Of a stretch of 64,000 nt of DNA, positions 46,319-55,600 are shown one piece after another. Within the stretch, counting starts at the first letter, position 1. Each line of letters opens with the position of its first letter. Source of the stretch: Paenibacillus sp. OK003 (GTDB lineage Bacteria; Bacillota; Bacilli; Paenibacillales; Paenibacillaceae); the NCBI RefSeq assembly GCF_900109515.1, contig NZ_FOBD01000001.1, forward strand, positions 558,001-622,000, in the 5' to 3' direction. A model generated the notes under the pieces. It had not been told where the DNA came from and searched no databases. It saw nothing but the letters and a program-made list of their open reading frames with translations. Both the position numbers and the translations under genes were made by a program.

Positions 46319-48823
46319 TTGAGAGACACAATGATGATTAAAGGTGCACGGGAGAACAACCTGAAAAATATTTCACTTTCGATTCCGAAGTATAAGCTGG
46401 TTGTTCTTACAGGTCCATCCGGCTCCGGCAAATCCACGCTGGCAATGGATACCCTTCAGCGAGAATGCCAGAGACAATACATGGAATCGATGGGATTAAC
46501 ATCGGATTCGATCAGCAAACCAAAAGTGGAGTCCATCACAGGTCTTTCTCCATCCATCAGTGTAGGACAGCATATTACCAACCGGAATCCACGCTCAACG
46601 GTAGGAACGGTGACAGACATATACACTTACGTTCGGTTCATTTTTTCCAGACTTGGAGACCGTATATGTCCATCCTGTAATGGCACCATTTCACCATCGT
46701 GGGAAGCGGCTGGTCATATAGCTGAGGAAGACGAATATATGGGTCATCAGACTATACATTGTCCACATTGCAATGCCGAGCTGGAGAAGCTGGGCATGTC
46801 ACACTTTTCGTTCAATAAACCGGAGGGTGCTTGTGATACATGCAGTGGGCTAGGTCATGTGGCATCAGTCAACGAAGCGGCTGTATTCAATCCGGAGCTT
46901 AGTGTGAGGGATGGAGGTGTAGCTTCGTTAAATGGTGTGCATCGGGATATCCAGATCCGAATTCTGGTTGCAGCTGGACAGCATTTTGGATTCGGATTCG
47001 ATCCGGATCGTCCATTGAAGGACCTTGGTGAAATTGAGCGCGATTTGCTGTACTACGGCGTCGAGAGCGAAGCGTTTAAGCAGCATTACCCTAATATCAA
47101 GCCCATCCAGGGAACCAAGTTCGAAGGTGTGATCCCCGGATTGTGGCGACGTTATAAGGAAAAGGAAGGAGAAGGTGGCGGAACGGAAAAAGACGGACGT
47201 TTTTTTCATCAACAGCAATGTCCTGAATGTCAGGGGGCTCGTTTGAAAAAAGAAATTCTTTCGGTAAGCGTAGCTGGCGCATCCATCTCCGATGTCACCA
47301 ACTGGTCATTCAGTAAAGTCTTGGAATGGACGGTAGGGCTGCAAGAAGTAATCTCACCCGAGGCACATCACCTGCTTGATCCCATCCTTCATGATCTGCC
47401 CACCAAGTTGAAACGCATTATGGATGTTGGACTTGGCTATCTCGCCATGGATCGCCAGACGGTAACCTTATCTGGTGGTGAAGCCCAGCGATTACGACTT
47501 GCATCGCTTCTGGGCTCTGGTTTAACGGGCGTATTGTATATTCTGGACGAACCGACGACAGGGCTTCATCCGAAAGATACCATTGGCCTGATTCACGTAC
47601 TTCAGGAGCTTCGTGATCTGGGCAATACGATCCTCGTCATTGAACATGATATCGAGATGATGCGTGCTGCCGATCATGTGATCGACATTGGACCTGGTGC
47701 TGGAGTCAATGGAGGGAAGGTTGTTGGTGAAGGGAGCCTGGAGGATTTAATGGCAAGTGAGCTTTCGGTTACGGGAGCTTATCTGAGAAATGAATCTGTG
47801 GCTAGTCCTTCTTATAACCGAAGAACAGGTACGGGGCAGCATCTTGCCATTCGGGGAGCGCATTTGCGCAACATTGATATTCCGGTTGTATCTTTTCCAT
47901 TAGGCACGCTGATCTCCGTAACGGGTGTTTCGGGGTCCGGCAAATCTACGCTTGTATTTGATATCCTCGCACAGGGAATGGAGCCAGACCAGAAACCATC
48001 AGGTTGTGAAGAGATAACAGGCTTGGAGCACGTAGGTGATATCGTTATTTTTGACCAAACGCCGATGGGCAGAATGCAACGGTCGAATGTTGCCACCTAC
48101 ACCGACGTATTTACGCACCTGCGCCAGCTGTTTGCTGGTTTGCCAGATGCCAAGGCACGAAAGCTTACTGCGAAGCATTTCTCGTTCAATACACCCGGAG
48201 GGCGCTGTGAAACCTGTCAAGGCCTGGGAGTGTTGTCTGTGGACATGAACTTCCTGCCTGATCTGGAGGTAACTTGTCATGACTGTAAGGGCAGACGATT
48301 CATGGATGAGGTGTTACAGGTTCAATACGAAGGATTCTCGATATCCGATGTACTGAATATGTCAGTAGCCGAAAGTCTGCCTGTTCTGAAAAGTCAGACC
48401 AAAATCGCCGATCTCGTCGAGATGTTGTGTGAAGTTGGACTTGGTTATCTCCAATGGGGTCAATCCGTCAAAACATTGTCAGGCGGTGAAGGTCAACGGA
48501 TCAGGCTGGCAAAAGAGCTGAGTAAAAAGACCAAAAAACACACGCTCTATCTGTTGGATGAGCCAACAACCGGCCTTCATCCGTCAGACATCAAGCAGCT
48601 CCATATTTTGCTGGATAAGCTGGTTGAGTCGGGGAATACCGTTGTCGTTGTAGAGCACAGTCTGGAATTGATTCGGGAATCCGATTGGGTTATTGACATT
48701 GGTCCAGAAGGCGGAGCTGCGGGTGGCGAGCTGGTAGCCGAAGGTACGCCAGAGCAGGTGGCTGAGGTCACGGCTTCCCATACAGGACAATTTTTGAAGC
48801 GTATATTAGCCGAGGGGCTTTAA
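46319..48823 (+). CDS. UvrA-like ABC ATPase (UvrA2/DrrC type)
   Basis: An 834-residue relative of the excinuclease subunit UvrA. Two ATPase modules each have a Walker A (GPSGSGKST; GVSGSGKST), zinc-binding cysteine pairs (CPSC/CPHC, CETC/CHDC), a signature (LSGGEAQR; LSGGEGQR) and Walker B with DEPTTGLHP. It is about 100 residues shorter than housekeeping UvrA (~940), as expected for the UvrA2 branch that lacks the UvrB-binding domain. Such proteins, e.g. DrrC in anthracycline producers, protect DNA from intercalating drugs. Start: TTG 46319, 11 bases after AAGGGG. Probably one operon with the MFS gene. Confidence 0.88.
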   Translation: MRDTMMIKGARENNLKNISLSIPKYKLVVLTGPSGSGKSTLAMDTLQRECQRQYMESMGLTSDSISKPKVESITGLSPSISVGQHITNRNPRSTVGTVTDIYTYVRFIFSRLGDRICPSCNGTISPSWEAAGHIAEEDEYMGHQTIHCPHCNAELEKLGMSHFSFNKPEGACDTCSGLGHVASVNEAAVFNPELSVRDGGVASLNGVHRDIQIRILVAAGQHFGFGFDPDRPLKDLGEIERDLLYYGVESEAFKQHYPNIKPIQGTKFEGVIPGLWRRYKEKEGEGGGTEKDGRFFHQQQCPECQGARLKKEILSVSVAGASISDVTNWSFSKVLEWTVGLQEVISPEAHHLLDPILHDLPTKLKRIMDVGLGYLAMDRQTVTLSGGEAQRLRLASLLGSGLTGVLYILDEPTTGLHPKDTIGLIHVLQELRDLGNTILVIEHDIEMMRAADHVIDIGPGAGVNGGKVVGEGSLEDLMASELSVTGAYLRNESVASPSYNRRTGTGQHLAIRGAHLRNIDIPVVSFPLGTLISVTGVSGSGKSTLVFDILAQGMEPDQKPSGCEEITGLEHVGDIVIFDQTPMGRMQRSNVATYTDVFTHLRQLFAGLPDAKARKLTAKHFSFNTPGGRCETCQGLGVLSVDMNFLPDLEVTCHDCKGRRFMDEVLQVQYEGFSISDVLNMSVAESLPVLKSQTKIADLVEMLCEVGLGYLQWGQSVKTLSGGEGQRIRLAKELSKKTKKHTLYLLDEPTTGLHPSDIKQLHILLDKLVESGNTVVVVEHSLELIRESDWVIDIGPEGGAAGGELVAEGTPEQVAEVTASHTGQFLKRILAEGL

Positions 48824-48850
48824 TCAGGATGGATAAGGGGAAAAATAATC

Positions 48851-50380
48851 ATGGTAAAAAGCAATAAATTAGGCGTTATTCTTGCAGGCTTGCTGCTTGC
48901 CATTCTTATGGCTTCGATGGATAACACCATCGTAGCCACTGCAATTGGTACCATTGTGGGTGATCTTGGCGGATTTGATAAATTAATGTGGGTCACCTCT
49001 GCCTATATGGTTGCAGAGATGGCGGGTATGCCGATCTTCGGTAAACTATCGGATATGTATGGCCGCAAGCGGTTTTTCATTTTTGGAATCATCGTATTTA
49101 TGATTGGTTCTGCATTGTGCGGGACGGCGGATTCCATCATTCAGCTCAGTATTTATCGTGCGATTCAGGGAATCGGCGGCGGGGCGTTGATGCCGATCGC
49201 ATTTACCATTATGTTCGATGTCGTTCCCGCAGACAAACGAGGTAAAGTGGGGGGACTTTTCGGAGCAGTCTTTGGTTTATCCAGCATTTTCGGACCGCTT
49301 CTCGGCGCCTATCTGACGGATTACATTCATTGGTCCTGGATTTTCTATATTAACCTGCCACTCGGTCTGATCGCTTTTGTCATGATAGCATTCTTCTATA
49401 AAGAATCCGTAGAGCACTCCAAACAGAAAATTGACTATTTTGGCGCATTCACACTGGTAGCTTCCATTGTGTGCCTCATGTTTGCACTTGAACTCGGAGG
49501 CAAGGAATATGCCTGGAATTCCAGCATGATCGTGGGTTTGTTTGCCGCGTTCGCCGTGCTGATGACTGCATTTGTGTTCATAGAGCGGCGTGTGGCAGAA
49601 CCAATTATTACATTCAGCATGTTCAAAAACCGGCTGTACTCCACCAGCAATCTGATGGCCATATTTAGCGGTGCAGCCTTTATTACAGCGTCCATCTATA
49701 TCCCCATTTATATTCAGGGCGTACTTGGTGGATCAGCTACCAACTCCGGTCTGGTTCTGCTGCCGATGATGCTTGGATCAGTTGTAACAGCTGCGGGTGG
49801 AGGAGCCATGCTTACCAAGCTCAGATACAGATCCATCATGTTACCCACACTCGCGCTGCTGGTTATTGGTATCGCCTTGCTGACAACGTTAACGACGGAT
49901 TCCTCCCGATTTATGGTGACCATCTTCATGATTCTGGTTGGTCTGGGCATTGGGTCTTCGTTCTCTGTATTGAGCAATGCAGCCATTCACGGTTTCTCGG
50001 CAAGACAGCGCGGTTCGGCCAGTTCAACACTTAACTTCAACAGGGAACTCGGTATGACGTTGGGAATTACGGTATTTGGTATCGTACAAAGTCACGTATT
50101 TGCGAGTAAGTTGGTCTCCTTCTTTGGAAATAGTAATGGCAGTGAGCAGAGCGGTGGCGTAAATCTGAGTGATCCCAGCTTAGTCTTAAAACCGGACACA
50201 CGTGGTGATATTCCTGCGCCAATGTTGGAAAAGATTACAGAAGCATTGTCCTCATCCATCGTTCATACGTTTGCCTGGGCTATTATCCCGGCCGTTGTTG
50301 CTCTGTTGGCTGCGTGGTTTATGAGTAAGGAAAAATTCGACCCTGCTTCCGAATCCGATGAATATTTAGCTTCACACTAG
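48851..50380 (+). CDS. DHA2-type multidrug MFS exporter
   Basis: A 509-residue major-facilitator protein with 14 predicted helices, of the EmrB/QacA group. MASMDNTIVATAIGTI in helix 1 carries the acidic residue typical of this group; GKLSDMYGRKR is the loop 2-3 motif, and the segment PLLGAYLTDYIHWSWIFYINLPLG is the antiporter motif C region. It should export a hydrophobic cation or drug by proton exchange. It follows the UvrA-like gene by 27 bases; together they form a DNA-protection plus efflux unit under MarR control. GGGGAAAA precedes the ATG. Confidence 0.92.
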   Translation: MVKSNKLGVILAGLLLAILMASMDNTIVATAIGTIVGDLGGFDKLMWVTSAYMVAEMAGMPIFGKLSDMYGRKRFFIFGIIVFMIGSALCGTADSIIQLSIYRAIQGIGGGALMPIAFTIMFDVVPADKRGKVGGLFGAVFGLSSIFGPLLGAYLTDYIHWSWIFYINLPLGLIAFVMIAFFYKESVEHSKQKIDYFGAFTLVASIVCLMFALELGGKEYAWNSSMIVGLFAAFAVLMTAFVFIERRVAEPIITFSMFKNRLYSTSNLMAIFSGAAFITASIYIPIYIQGVLGGSATNSGLVLLPMMLGSVVTAAGGGAMLTKLRYRSIMLPTLALLVIGIALLTTLTTDSSRFMVTIFMILVGLGIGSSFSVLSNAAIHGFSARQRGSASSTLNFNRELGMTLGITVFGIVQSHVFASKLVSFFGNSNGSEQSGGVNLSDPSLVLKPDTRGDIPAPMLEKITEALSSSIVHTFAWAIIPAVVALLAAWFMSKEKFDPASESDEYLASH

Positions 50381-50451
50381 CAAGACTATGTAATGGATTT
50401 GTGTGCTGGATATGTCATGTTTCTCATACTGGAGAAAACATTTCCCATGGT

Positions 50452-50481
50452 TTGACAAGGCGGTTAACCGTTTAATATGAT
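50452..50481 (+). promoter_or_regulatory. Promoter of the SDR gene with a palindrome in the spacer
   Basis: TTGACA (50452-50457) and TATGAT (50476-50481) are 18 bases apart. CGGTTAACCG (50461-50470) is a perfect palindrome in the spacer, a candidate operator for an unknown repressor. Confidence 0.6.
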
Positions 50482-50553
50482 TAAAGAACAGAAGAAAATA
50501 TAGTTGCTTACTTTAGTGTGAAAAATATGTTCTTATCAAAGGAGACCTGCGTT

Positions 50554-51309
50554 ATGTCTGAGCATAATGGAAAAGTAATCATTATCACCGGCGGAGCGAG
50601 TGGGATTGGTAAAGAAACAGCGCTTCAGCTTTCGGATCTGGGTGCAACAATTGTCATAGCTGATTATAACGAAGAGGGTGCCAAAAAGCTTGCATCGGAG
50701 ATTGAAGCAGGTGGCGGCACAGCCGGAGCATACAAAGTAGATGTGTCCAAAGGAGACGAGATCAAAGCCCTGATCGACTGGACCGTAGAGAAATACGGAA
50801 CATTGAGCGGTATTTTCAACAACGCGGGCATTGGACTCGTGAAGCCATTTCTGGAGATGGACCCGGAATCCTATCATAGAGTAATCGATGTTGACCAACA
50901 CAGTGTGTATTACGGCATGTACTATGGCGCCAAGAAAATGGTTGAACTGAATGTACAGGGTACCATTGTAAATACAGCTTCGATCTATGGAAGTATTGCT
51001 GCGGTGGGAAGCTTTAACTACAATGCAGCCAAGGCAGCTGTCGTGATGATGTCCAAATCCGGTGCTTTGGAACTTGCCGAACATGGCATTCGTGTGGTTG
51101 GTGTAGCGCCAGGCTTTATTGAGACACCGATTTTGGGTGATGACAGAGCGATGAAGGATGCGCTTGCCACCCAACATATGCGCGGAGAGCTCATTCAACC
51201 GGAGAAAGTTGCGAGTGTTGTAACCTTCCTGTTCAGTGACGCTGCCAGTGCAGTGAATGGTACAACGGTTGCAGTAGATGATGGATTCCTCAGCTTCAAA
51301 ACAAAATAA
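50554..51309 (+). CDS. Short-chain dehydrogenase/reductase (SDR)
   Basis: A 251-residue classical SDR. The cofactor motif TGGASGIG is at residues ~12-19, NNAGIG near 90, the catalytic Ser in NTASIYGSI and the Tyr/Lys pair in YNAAKAA near residue 155-159; the acidic residue in IADYNEEG suggests NAD rather than NADP. The substrate cannot be told. ATG 50554 follows AAAGGAGA; an earlier in-frame start has no site. Monocistronic. Confidence 0.9.
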   Translation: MSEHNGKVIIITGGASGIGKETALQLSDLGATIVIADYNEEGAKKLASEIEAGGGTAGAYKVDVSKGDEIKALIDWTVEKYGTLSGIFNNAGIGLVKPFLEMDPESYHRVIDVDQHSVYYGMYYGAKKMVELNVQGTIVNTASIYGSIAAVGSFNYNAAKAAVVMMSKSGALELAEHGIRVVGVAPGFIETPILGDDRAMKDALATQHMRGELIQPEKVASVVTFLFSDAASAVNGTTVAVDDGFLSFKTK

Positions 51310-51397
51310 GATTTGGACGATAAGGTAGTGCAGTCCGTCTCAGAGAAATAACAGGAAAAGGGCTGTCTCAAAAGAAATTCTGCCTCGCTCCAAGCGC

Positions 51398-51590
51398 TAA
51401 CGAACCTACCGCACCTCAAAAGGTGGATCATCAACGCTTGCAAGATTTAACGAACCTCAGTAACGCTATTTCGTCATAAAACGTTGTCAAAACCTAAAAA
51501 ATTGACCAAATCGACGAAATAACGTCTCTGTGATTCGTTAGTTCTCAGATCCGGGCAAATGGGAGCGAATAGCGTGTCTCAGGTTCATTA
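51398..51590. repeat. Nested palindromic repeat, copy B (four units)
   Basis: Units related to those at 27.0-27.2 kb occur in the same order: two direct (51398-51423, diverged; 51448-51475, TAACGAACCTCAGTAACGCT...) and two inverted (51513-51540, ending GTGATTCGTTA; 51565-51590, AGCGTGTCTCAGGTTCATTA). The inner pair match in about 23 of 28 positions. There is no gene inside. It lies between the SDR stop and a terminator at 51.6 kb. Confidence 0.75.
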
Positions 51591-51607
51591 ATACAAAATA
51601 ACACGAA

Positions 51608-51658
51608 TAAGGGATGTCCCCTGTCATATTCATGACTTATGGGACATCCCCTTTTTGC
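51608..51658. terminator. Hairpin terminator
   Basis: GGGATGTCCC and GGGACATCCC enclose a GTCAT/ATGAC stem and are followed by CTTTTTG. It may serve the SDR transcript that reads through the repeat. Confidence 0.75.
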
Positions 51659-51755
51659 AATCAATATAAGAAGAGTATTTATTATGAAAATAATTCTATA
51701 TAGTCATCCCGGTAGTTCAGAGATCATGATACAATAAGCAGGCATGCGTCTTTTA

Positions 51756-51926
51756 TCATTTTGTGGTGTCATAGACAATGCGCACACCGAGAGAGCCATA
51801 GCTCTCTTCTTTGTAGTGACATTGGGAGCATGTTTTTGTAGCGCATAACGCATCAGAGTGAACTTGTAATTTTTCGTTGCACTGCGGGCATCTATTTTCA
51901 AAAAGAGTCTTCAACACGTTAAACAT
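51756..51926 (-). CDS. Small zinc-ribbon-type protein, 56 residues
   Basis: A short gene found by reading the minus strand in a frame other than the longer open frame there. The protein starts MFNVLKTLFENRCPQCNEKL and has two cysteine pairs, CPQC (13-16) and CSQC (33-36), with HYKEESYGSLGVR after them. Four cysteines spaced this way form a zinc ribbon. The competing 65-codon frame breaks these motifs. There is only a weak GAGTGATT-like site upstream of the ATG. I do not know its function; similar tiny zinc ribbons occur in Firmicutes as orphan genes. Confidence 0.65.
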   Translation of the reverse strand: MFNVLKTLFENRCPQCNEKLQVHSDALCATKTCSQCHYKEESYGSLGVRIVYDTTK

Positions 51927-52040
51927 GCTTAATCACTCATTTCGGATTAATTTACTTGGTTTTTATTATAGCCGATTATTTTAACTGCGTATACTGTTTT
52001 TTGCATCATTTTTTACACGGCAAGAAAGGAAGAAAAACCG

Positions 52041-52838
52041 ATGGATACTCTGCTTTTTGTCATCATGTTTATACTGGGTCTGGTCGGTTCCTTCTTCTCC
52101 GGTTTGTTGGGTATAGGTGGAGCCATAATTAATTACCCGCTGTTGTTGTATGTACCTTCTCTCATGGGACTGGAACCGTTCTCAGCACATGAGGTGTCGT
52201 CAATCAGTATGTTTCAGGTGTTTTTTGCCTCACTCGCTGGTGTAATGGTCTACATTAGAAGAACAGGGAACGGGAAAAAGAGCGAAGTTCTCATTCATAA
52301 AGGTCTGGTGGCTTACATGGGTTCCAGTATTTTGGTTGGGAGTCTGATCGGCGGCTTCATATCCGGTCATCTGAATGGACAAGTCATCAATCTGATCTAT
52401 GGCATTCTGGCCATTATCGCGATTGTACTTATGCTGATTCCTGGTAAGGGAACAGAAGACACGGCTGGACAGTTGACATTCAACACTTATGTTGCCGCAG
52501 GATCGGCTCTTGCCGTAGGGATCGTCTCGGGAATTGTTGGTGCGGGTGGTGCATTTATATTGATTCCGATCATGCTCACCGTGTTAAAGATCCCTACCCG
52601 GACGACCATTGCTTCTTCACTTGCGATTGTGTTCATCTCCGCCATTGGTGGGGTAGTGGGCAAGATTCTGGGTGGAGACATTCCGCTGGAGCCCATCATT
52701 TATACGGTGATCGGGAGTCTGCTTGGTGCTTCACTTGGTTCCAAAGTGAGTTCAATGATTAATGTGAGACTGCTTCGATATGGACTGATGGTTCTTATCG
52801 CCATTACAGCAGTGAAGGTATGGTCTTCGATTTTGTAA
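52041..52838 (+). CDS. TauE/SafE-family membrane permease
   Basis: A 265-residue protein with about eight helices. The two repeat halves begin with LGLVGSFFSGLLGIGGAII and AVGIVSGIVGAGGAFILIP, the family hallmark; they are thought to export sulfite, sulfoacetate or related organosulfur anions. No sulfur-metabolism gene is adjacent, so the substrate is open. AAAGGAAG precedes the ATG. Monocistronic; 190 bases of untranslated DNA follow without a clear terminator. Confidence 0.88.
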   Translation: MDTLLFVIMFILGLVGSFFSGLLGIGGAIINYPLLLYVPSLMGLEPFSAHEVSSISMFQVFFASLAGVMVYIRRTGNGKKSEVLIHKGLVAYMGSSILVGSLIGGFISGHLNGQVINLIYGILAIIAIVLMLIPGKGTEDTAGQLTFNTYVAAGSALAVGIVSGIVGAGGAFILIPIMLTVLKIPTRTTIASSLAIVFISAIGGVVGKILGGDIPLEPIIYTVIGSLLGASLGSKVSSMINVRLLRYGLMVLIAITAVKVWSSIL

Positions 52839-53028
52839 AAACCACATAGGATTGAAGTGACCGTGACGATTTCGTAACCAAACGGATGGAATGCCGTATA
52901 AAGGTTATGAACATGAGCTGGCGAATTTGTTGTTGCATGAATTCTCATCAGTTTTCGTCCATGGAGCACCCTCAAACTCCTTTCATGGATACATGTTTAA
53001 CATTATGAGAAGTTGAGGTATCCATCCT

Positions 53029-55413
53029 ATGAATAACGTACTCACAGATCAGGCTGATGCAGGATATCGGCTGGCTGAGCAGAAGGCCGCTCAGTATTTT
53101 ACTTCTCTTCATGAACAACTTCTGAATAACACGTATACCACTGCGCTTACGCAAGATTTTCACTTGTGGCAAAAGAAACATATTCAACCTTTTTCCTGGT
53201 TATCTTTTTTATCACCAAGTCGAAGAAAACCGGATTCCCGGGATGCTCATAGATATATCCATTGGCTGAATGTTACAGGCAAACTGGATGATTACTTGGA
53301 TCGCAGTATTTCTTACATTTATATGCGGGATCTGGGCAAAGCACTGGATTCCCCGGACACCCAAGCACGTATTCAGCGTGTCGCTCAGGATACCAAAGCG
53401 TATTTTATGCGTTCAAATACAACCCACCGCAAGGGAAGCCCGGATTATATCAGTCTGGCCGCTTTGTATCGCTGGGCTCAGAAGGAGAACGTGGAAACAG
53501 CCGTTATCTGGGTCATCAGCAAATTAAAAAATGTTGCATCCAATATCCCCAAAGAATTGGATGCAGAACAGGCGCAGCGCAAGCTGCTCAAGATCATTCT
53601 TGGCGTTGTTGTGCATGTGAACGATGATATGAATGATGAGACTCCCCAGGCAGAACGTTCCGCGAGGCTGGACGCTGCGATTAGGCTCGGTTATTCTTAC
53701 GGACTGACCTATCCTTTTATTGATGACCTGCTGGATTCGCAGGCGTTGACTGCGCAAGAGAAGGAACAGTATTCTCTCTTAATTCGCAATGCGCTTCTCA
53801 CCGGGATTGTGCCGGATATCGGCGAATGGAAGGGAGACAATCTCAAAGTCATTCAATATGTTCATGCCGAGCTGCGTGATGCGTTCGAGTATATCAAGAA
53901 CTACCAGCGCCCTGAGACGCAGCGCACATTCTTCGAGCAATCCTATGTATTCTTTCAATCTCAGGAAATAGACCGTGCCAAGAAACTATCGAACGCGAAT
54001 TATTCTAATGAAGAACTTTATATTCCAATCATTATTAAATCCTCATCCTCCAGACTCATTGTTCGTTCCGTGCTTAGTGCATCGGCGGATGAAGGGTTTG
54101 ATCAGCGGACGTTCTACTATGGCATATATAATCAGCTCGCAGACGATTTTGCAGATATGTTTGACGATATGGAGGAGGAGGCAGTAACTCCTTATACTTA
54201 CTATCTGAAGTATCGTGACCTGCGGCCCGATCTGATCAATCCGTATGAACTATACTGGGCGGTTATCTCTTATCTGATTCATGAGGTGTACCATTCAGAT
54301 GCGAAGACCCGGGAGGTCATACTGGATCGGGCTATTAATGGTCTTAAGCGTTGTAGAGAGCGTTTGGGTCAAGAACAATACAACGAAGTGATGAACATCT
54401 TTGCCTCCGGACAACCTGAATTCAATCGCCTCATTCAGCAAATGGTGCGAAAAGCCGATGATGTGGATTTCCTGGATAAATTGCTGCGGGATCAGGTCAT
54501 CCACCAATTGCAGAATGACAAGCGTGAAAAACAAGATTTTCTGGATACGATTCGCACGGTTCGTGAACAGATCAATATTGAATTACAGATATTCAAGCCT
54601 GCTGGACTTCCTGAAATGAAAGGCACACTTATTGATGCAGCAAATTACAGTTTACAAGGAGATGGGAAGCGGCTAAGGCCGATCCTGACCTGGGTGATGG
54701 GTGTGCGTGAATATGGTCTGCATGAATCATCGATCATTCCTCTTCTGAGATCACTGGAATACATGCATACGGCTTCACTGATCTTTGATGATCTGCCGAC
54801 CCAGGATGATGCTTCGACCCGGCGAGGTCGTTCTACCTTGCATCAGATGCACAACAGCGCAACTGCGGAATTGACTGGTTTATTTCTCATCCAAAAGGCC
54901 ATTGGCGAGCAATCTTCTCTCAATCAGTTTGATGCCGCTACCGTACTTACCCTGATTCAATATTCGGCTGAAAAAGCAGAGGATATGTGTATGGGACAGG
55001 CGATGGATCTGAATGCCAAAGGTAAAGCCTTGACCCTGGAACAATTGAACATGATCTGTTTCTACAAAACAGGTATTGCTTTCGAGGCTGCACTTGTGAT
55101 GCCAGCCATTCTGTCTCAGGTGAAGGAAGTGGAGATTGCCTCCTTAAAGAAGTTTGCGTATCATGCGGGTATCGCTTTTCAAATTAAGGATGACCTGCTG
55201 GATCTGGAAGGGGATCAGCGGGTACTTGGTAAGCCAGCAGGTCAGGATGTACGGAACAATAGCTCCACCTTTGTATCCATTCTGGGTGAGGATGGCGCGA
55301 AGAAGAAGATGTGGGAGCACTATTGTCTCGCAACCGATGCGCTAAACGAAATGCCAAAGTCCATTTCTTTTCTGAGGCATCTGTTGGATTACATCATTGG
55401 ACGGGAACGATGA
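53029..55413 (+). CDS. Two-domain isoprenoid-synthase protein with C-terminal polyprenyl synthetase
   Basis: A 794-residue protein, more than twice the length of ordinary polyprenyl synthetases (~300-330). Residues ~505-794 are a clear trans-prenyltransferase: GDGKRLRP (544-551), the first Asp-rich motif FDDLPTQDD (586-594) followed by RRGRST, and the second IKDDLLDLEGD (719-729). The N-terminal half has no motif I can name at first sight, but contains IDDLLD (231-236) and, 140 residues later, GIYNQLADDFAD (365-376), which resembles the C-terminal GIAFQIKDDLLD (714-725); in the C-terminal domain the two motifs are 134 apart. The N-terminal half lacks the GKRxRP segment. It may be a second, diverged isoprenoid-synthase domain. 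Start ATG 53029 has only a weak TTGAGG site. Confidence 0.8.
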   Translation: MNNVLTDQADAGYRLAEQKAAQYFTSLHEQLLNNTYTTALTQDFHLWQKKHIQPFSWLSFLSPSRRKPDSRDAHRYIHWLNVTGKLDDYLDRSISYIYMRDLGKALDSPDTQARIQRVAQDTKAYFMRSNTTHRKGSPDYISLAALYRWAQKENVETAVIWVISKLKNVASNIPKELDAEQAQRKLLKIILGVVVHVNDDMNDETPQAERSARLDAAIRLGYSYGLTYPFIDDLLDSQALTAQEKEQYSLLIRNALLTGIVPDIGEWKGDNLKVIQYVHAELRDAFEYIKNYQRPETQRTFFEQSYVFFQSQEIDRAKKLSNANYSNEELYIPIIIKSSSSRLIVRSVLSASADEGFDQRTFYYGIYNQLADDFADMFDDMEEEAVTPYTYYLKYRDLRPDLINPYELYWAVISYLIHEVYHSDAKTREVILDRAINGLKRCRERLGQEQYNEVMNIFASGQPEFNRLIQQMVRKADDVDFLDKLLRDQVIHQLQNDKREKQDFLDTIRTVREQINIELQIFKPAGLPEMKGTLIDAANYSLQGDGKRLRPILTWVMGVREYGLHESSIIPLLRSLEYMHTASLIFDDLPTQDDASTRRGRSTLHQMHNSATAELTGLFLIQKAIGEQSSLNQFDAATVLTLIQYSAEKAEDMCMGQAMDLNAKGKALTLEQLNMICFYKTGIAFEAALVMPAILSQVKEVEIASLKKFAYHAGIAFQIKDDLLDLEGDQRVLGKPAGQDVRNNSSTFVSILGEDGAKKKMWEHYCLATDALNEMPKSISFLRHLLDYIIGRER

Positions 55414-55457
55414 GAGCTTTTCCAGACCGACCCCATGCTCAGCAGGATTATATGAAA

Positions 55458-55506
55458 TAAAACAAAGCTGCCTGGATTCCTAGAATCCAGGTCTTCTTTT
55501 GTTTTA
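55458..55506 (+). terminator. Terminator after the isoprenoid-synthase gene
   Basis: CCTGGATTC/GAATCCAGG with outer AAAACAAA/TTTTGTTTT arms form a strong hairpin ending in T-rich DNA. Confidence 0.85.
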
Positions 55507-55600
55507 ATGACACAAACTCTTAGATAATGAGATGTTTCAATAATGGAAAATTCGGGTACTAAGCAAATATTGTGTTTATACATCAAAAGGAGAGCTTAAG

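Noticed and set aside
50536..51198. Open frame of 220 codons on the - strand
   Set aside because: Antisense shadow of the SDR gene, without start site or recognisable motif.
51704..51901. 65-codon frame on the - strand
   Set aside because: It overlaps the zinc-ribbon frame; only the latter shows paired cysteine motifs.
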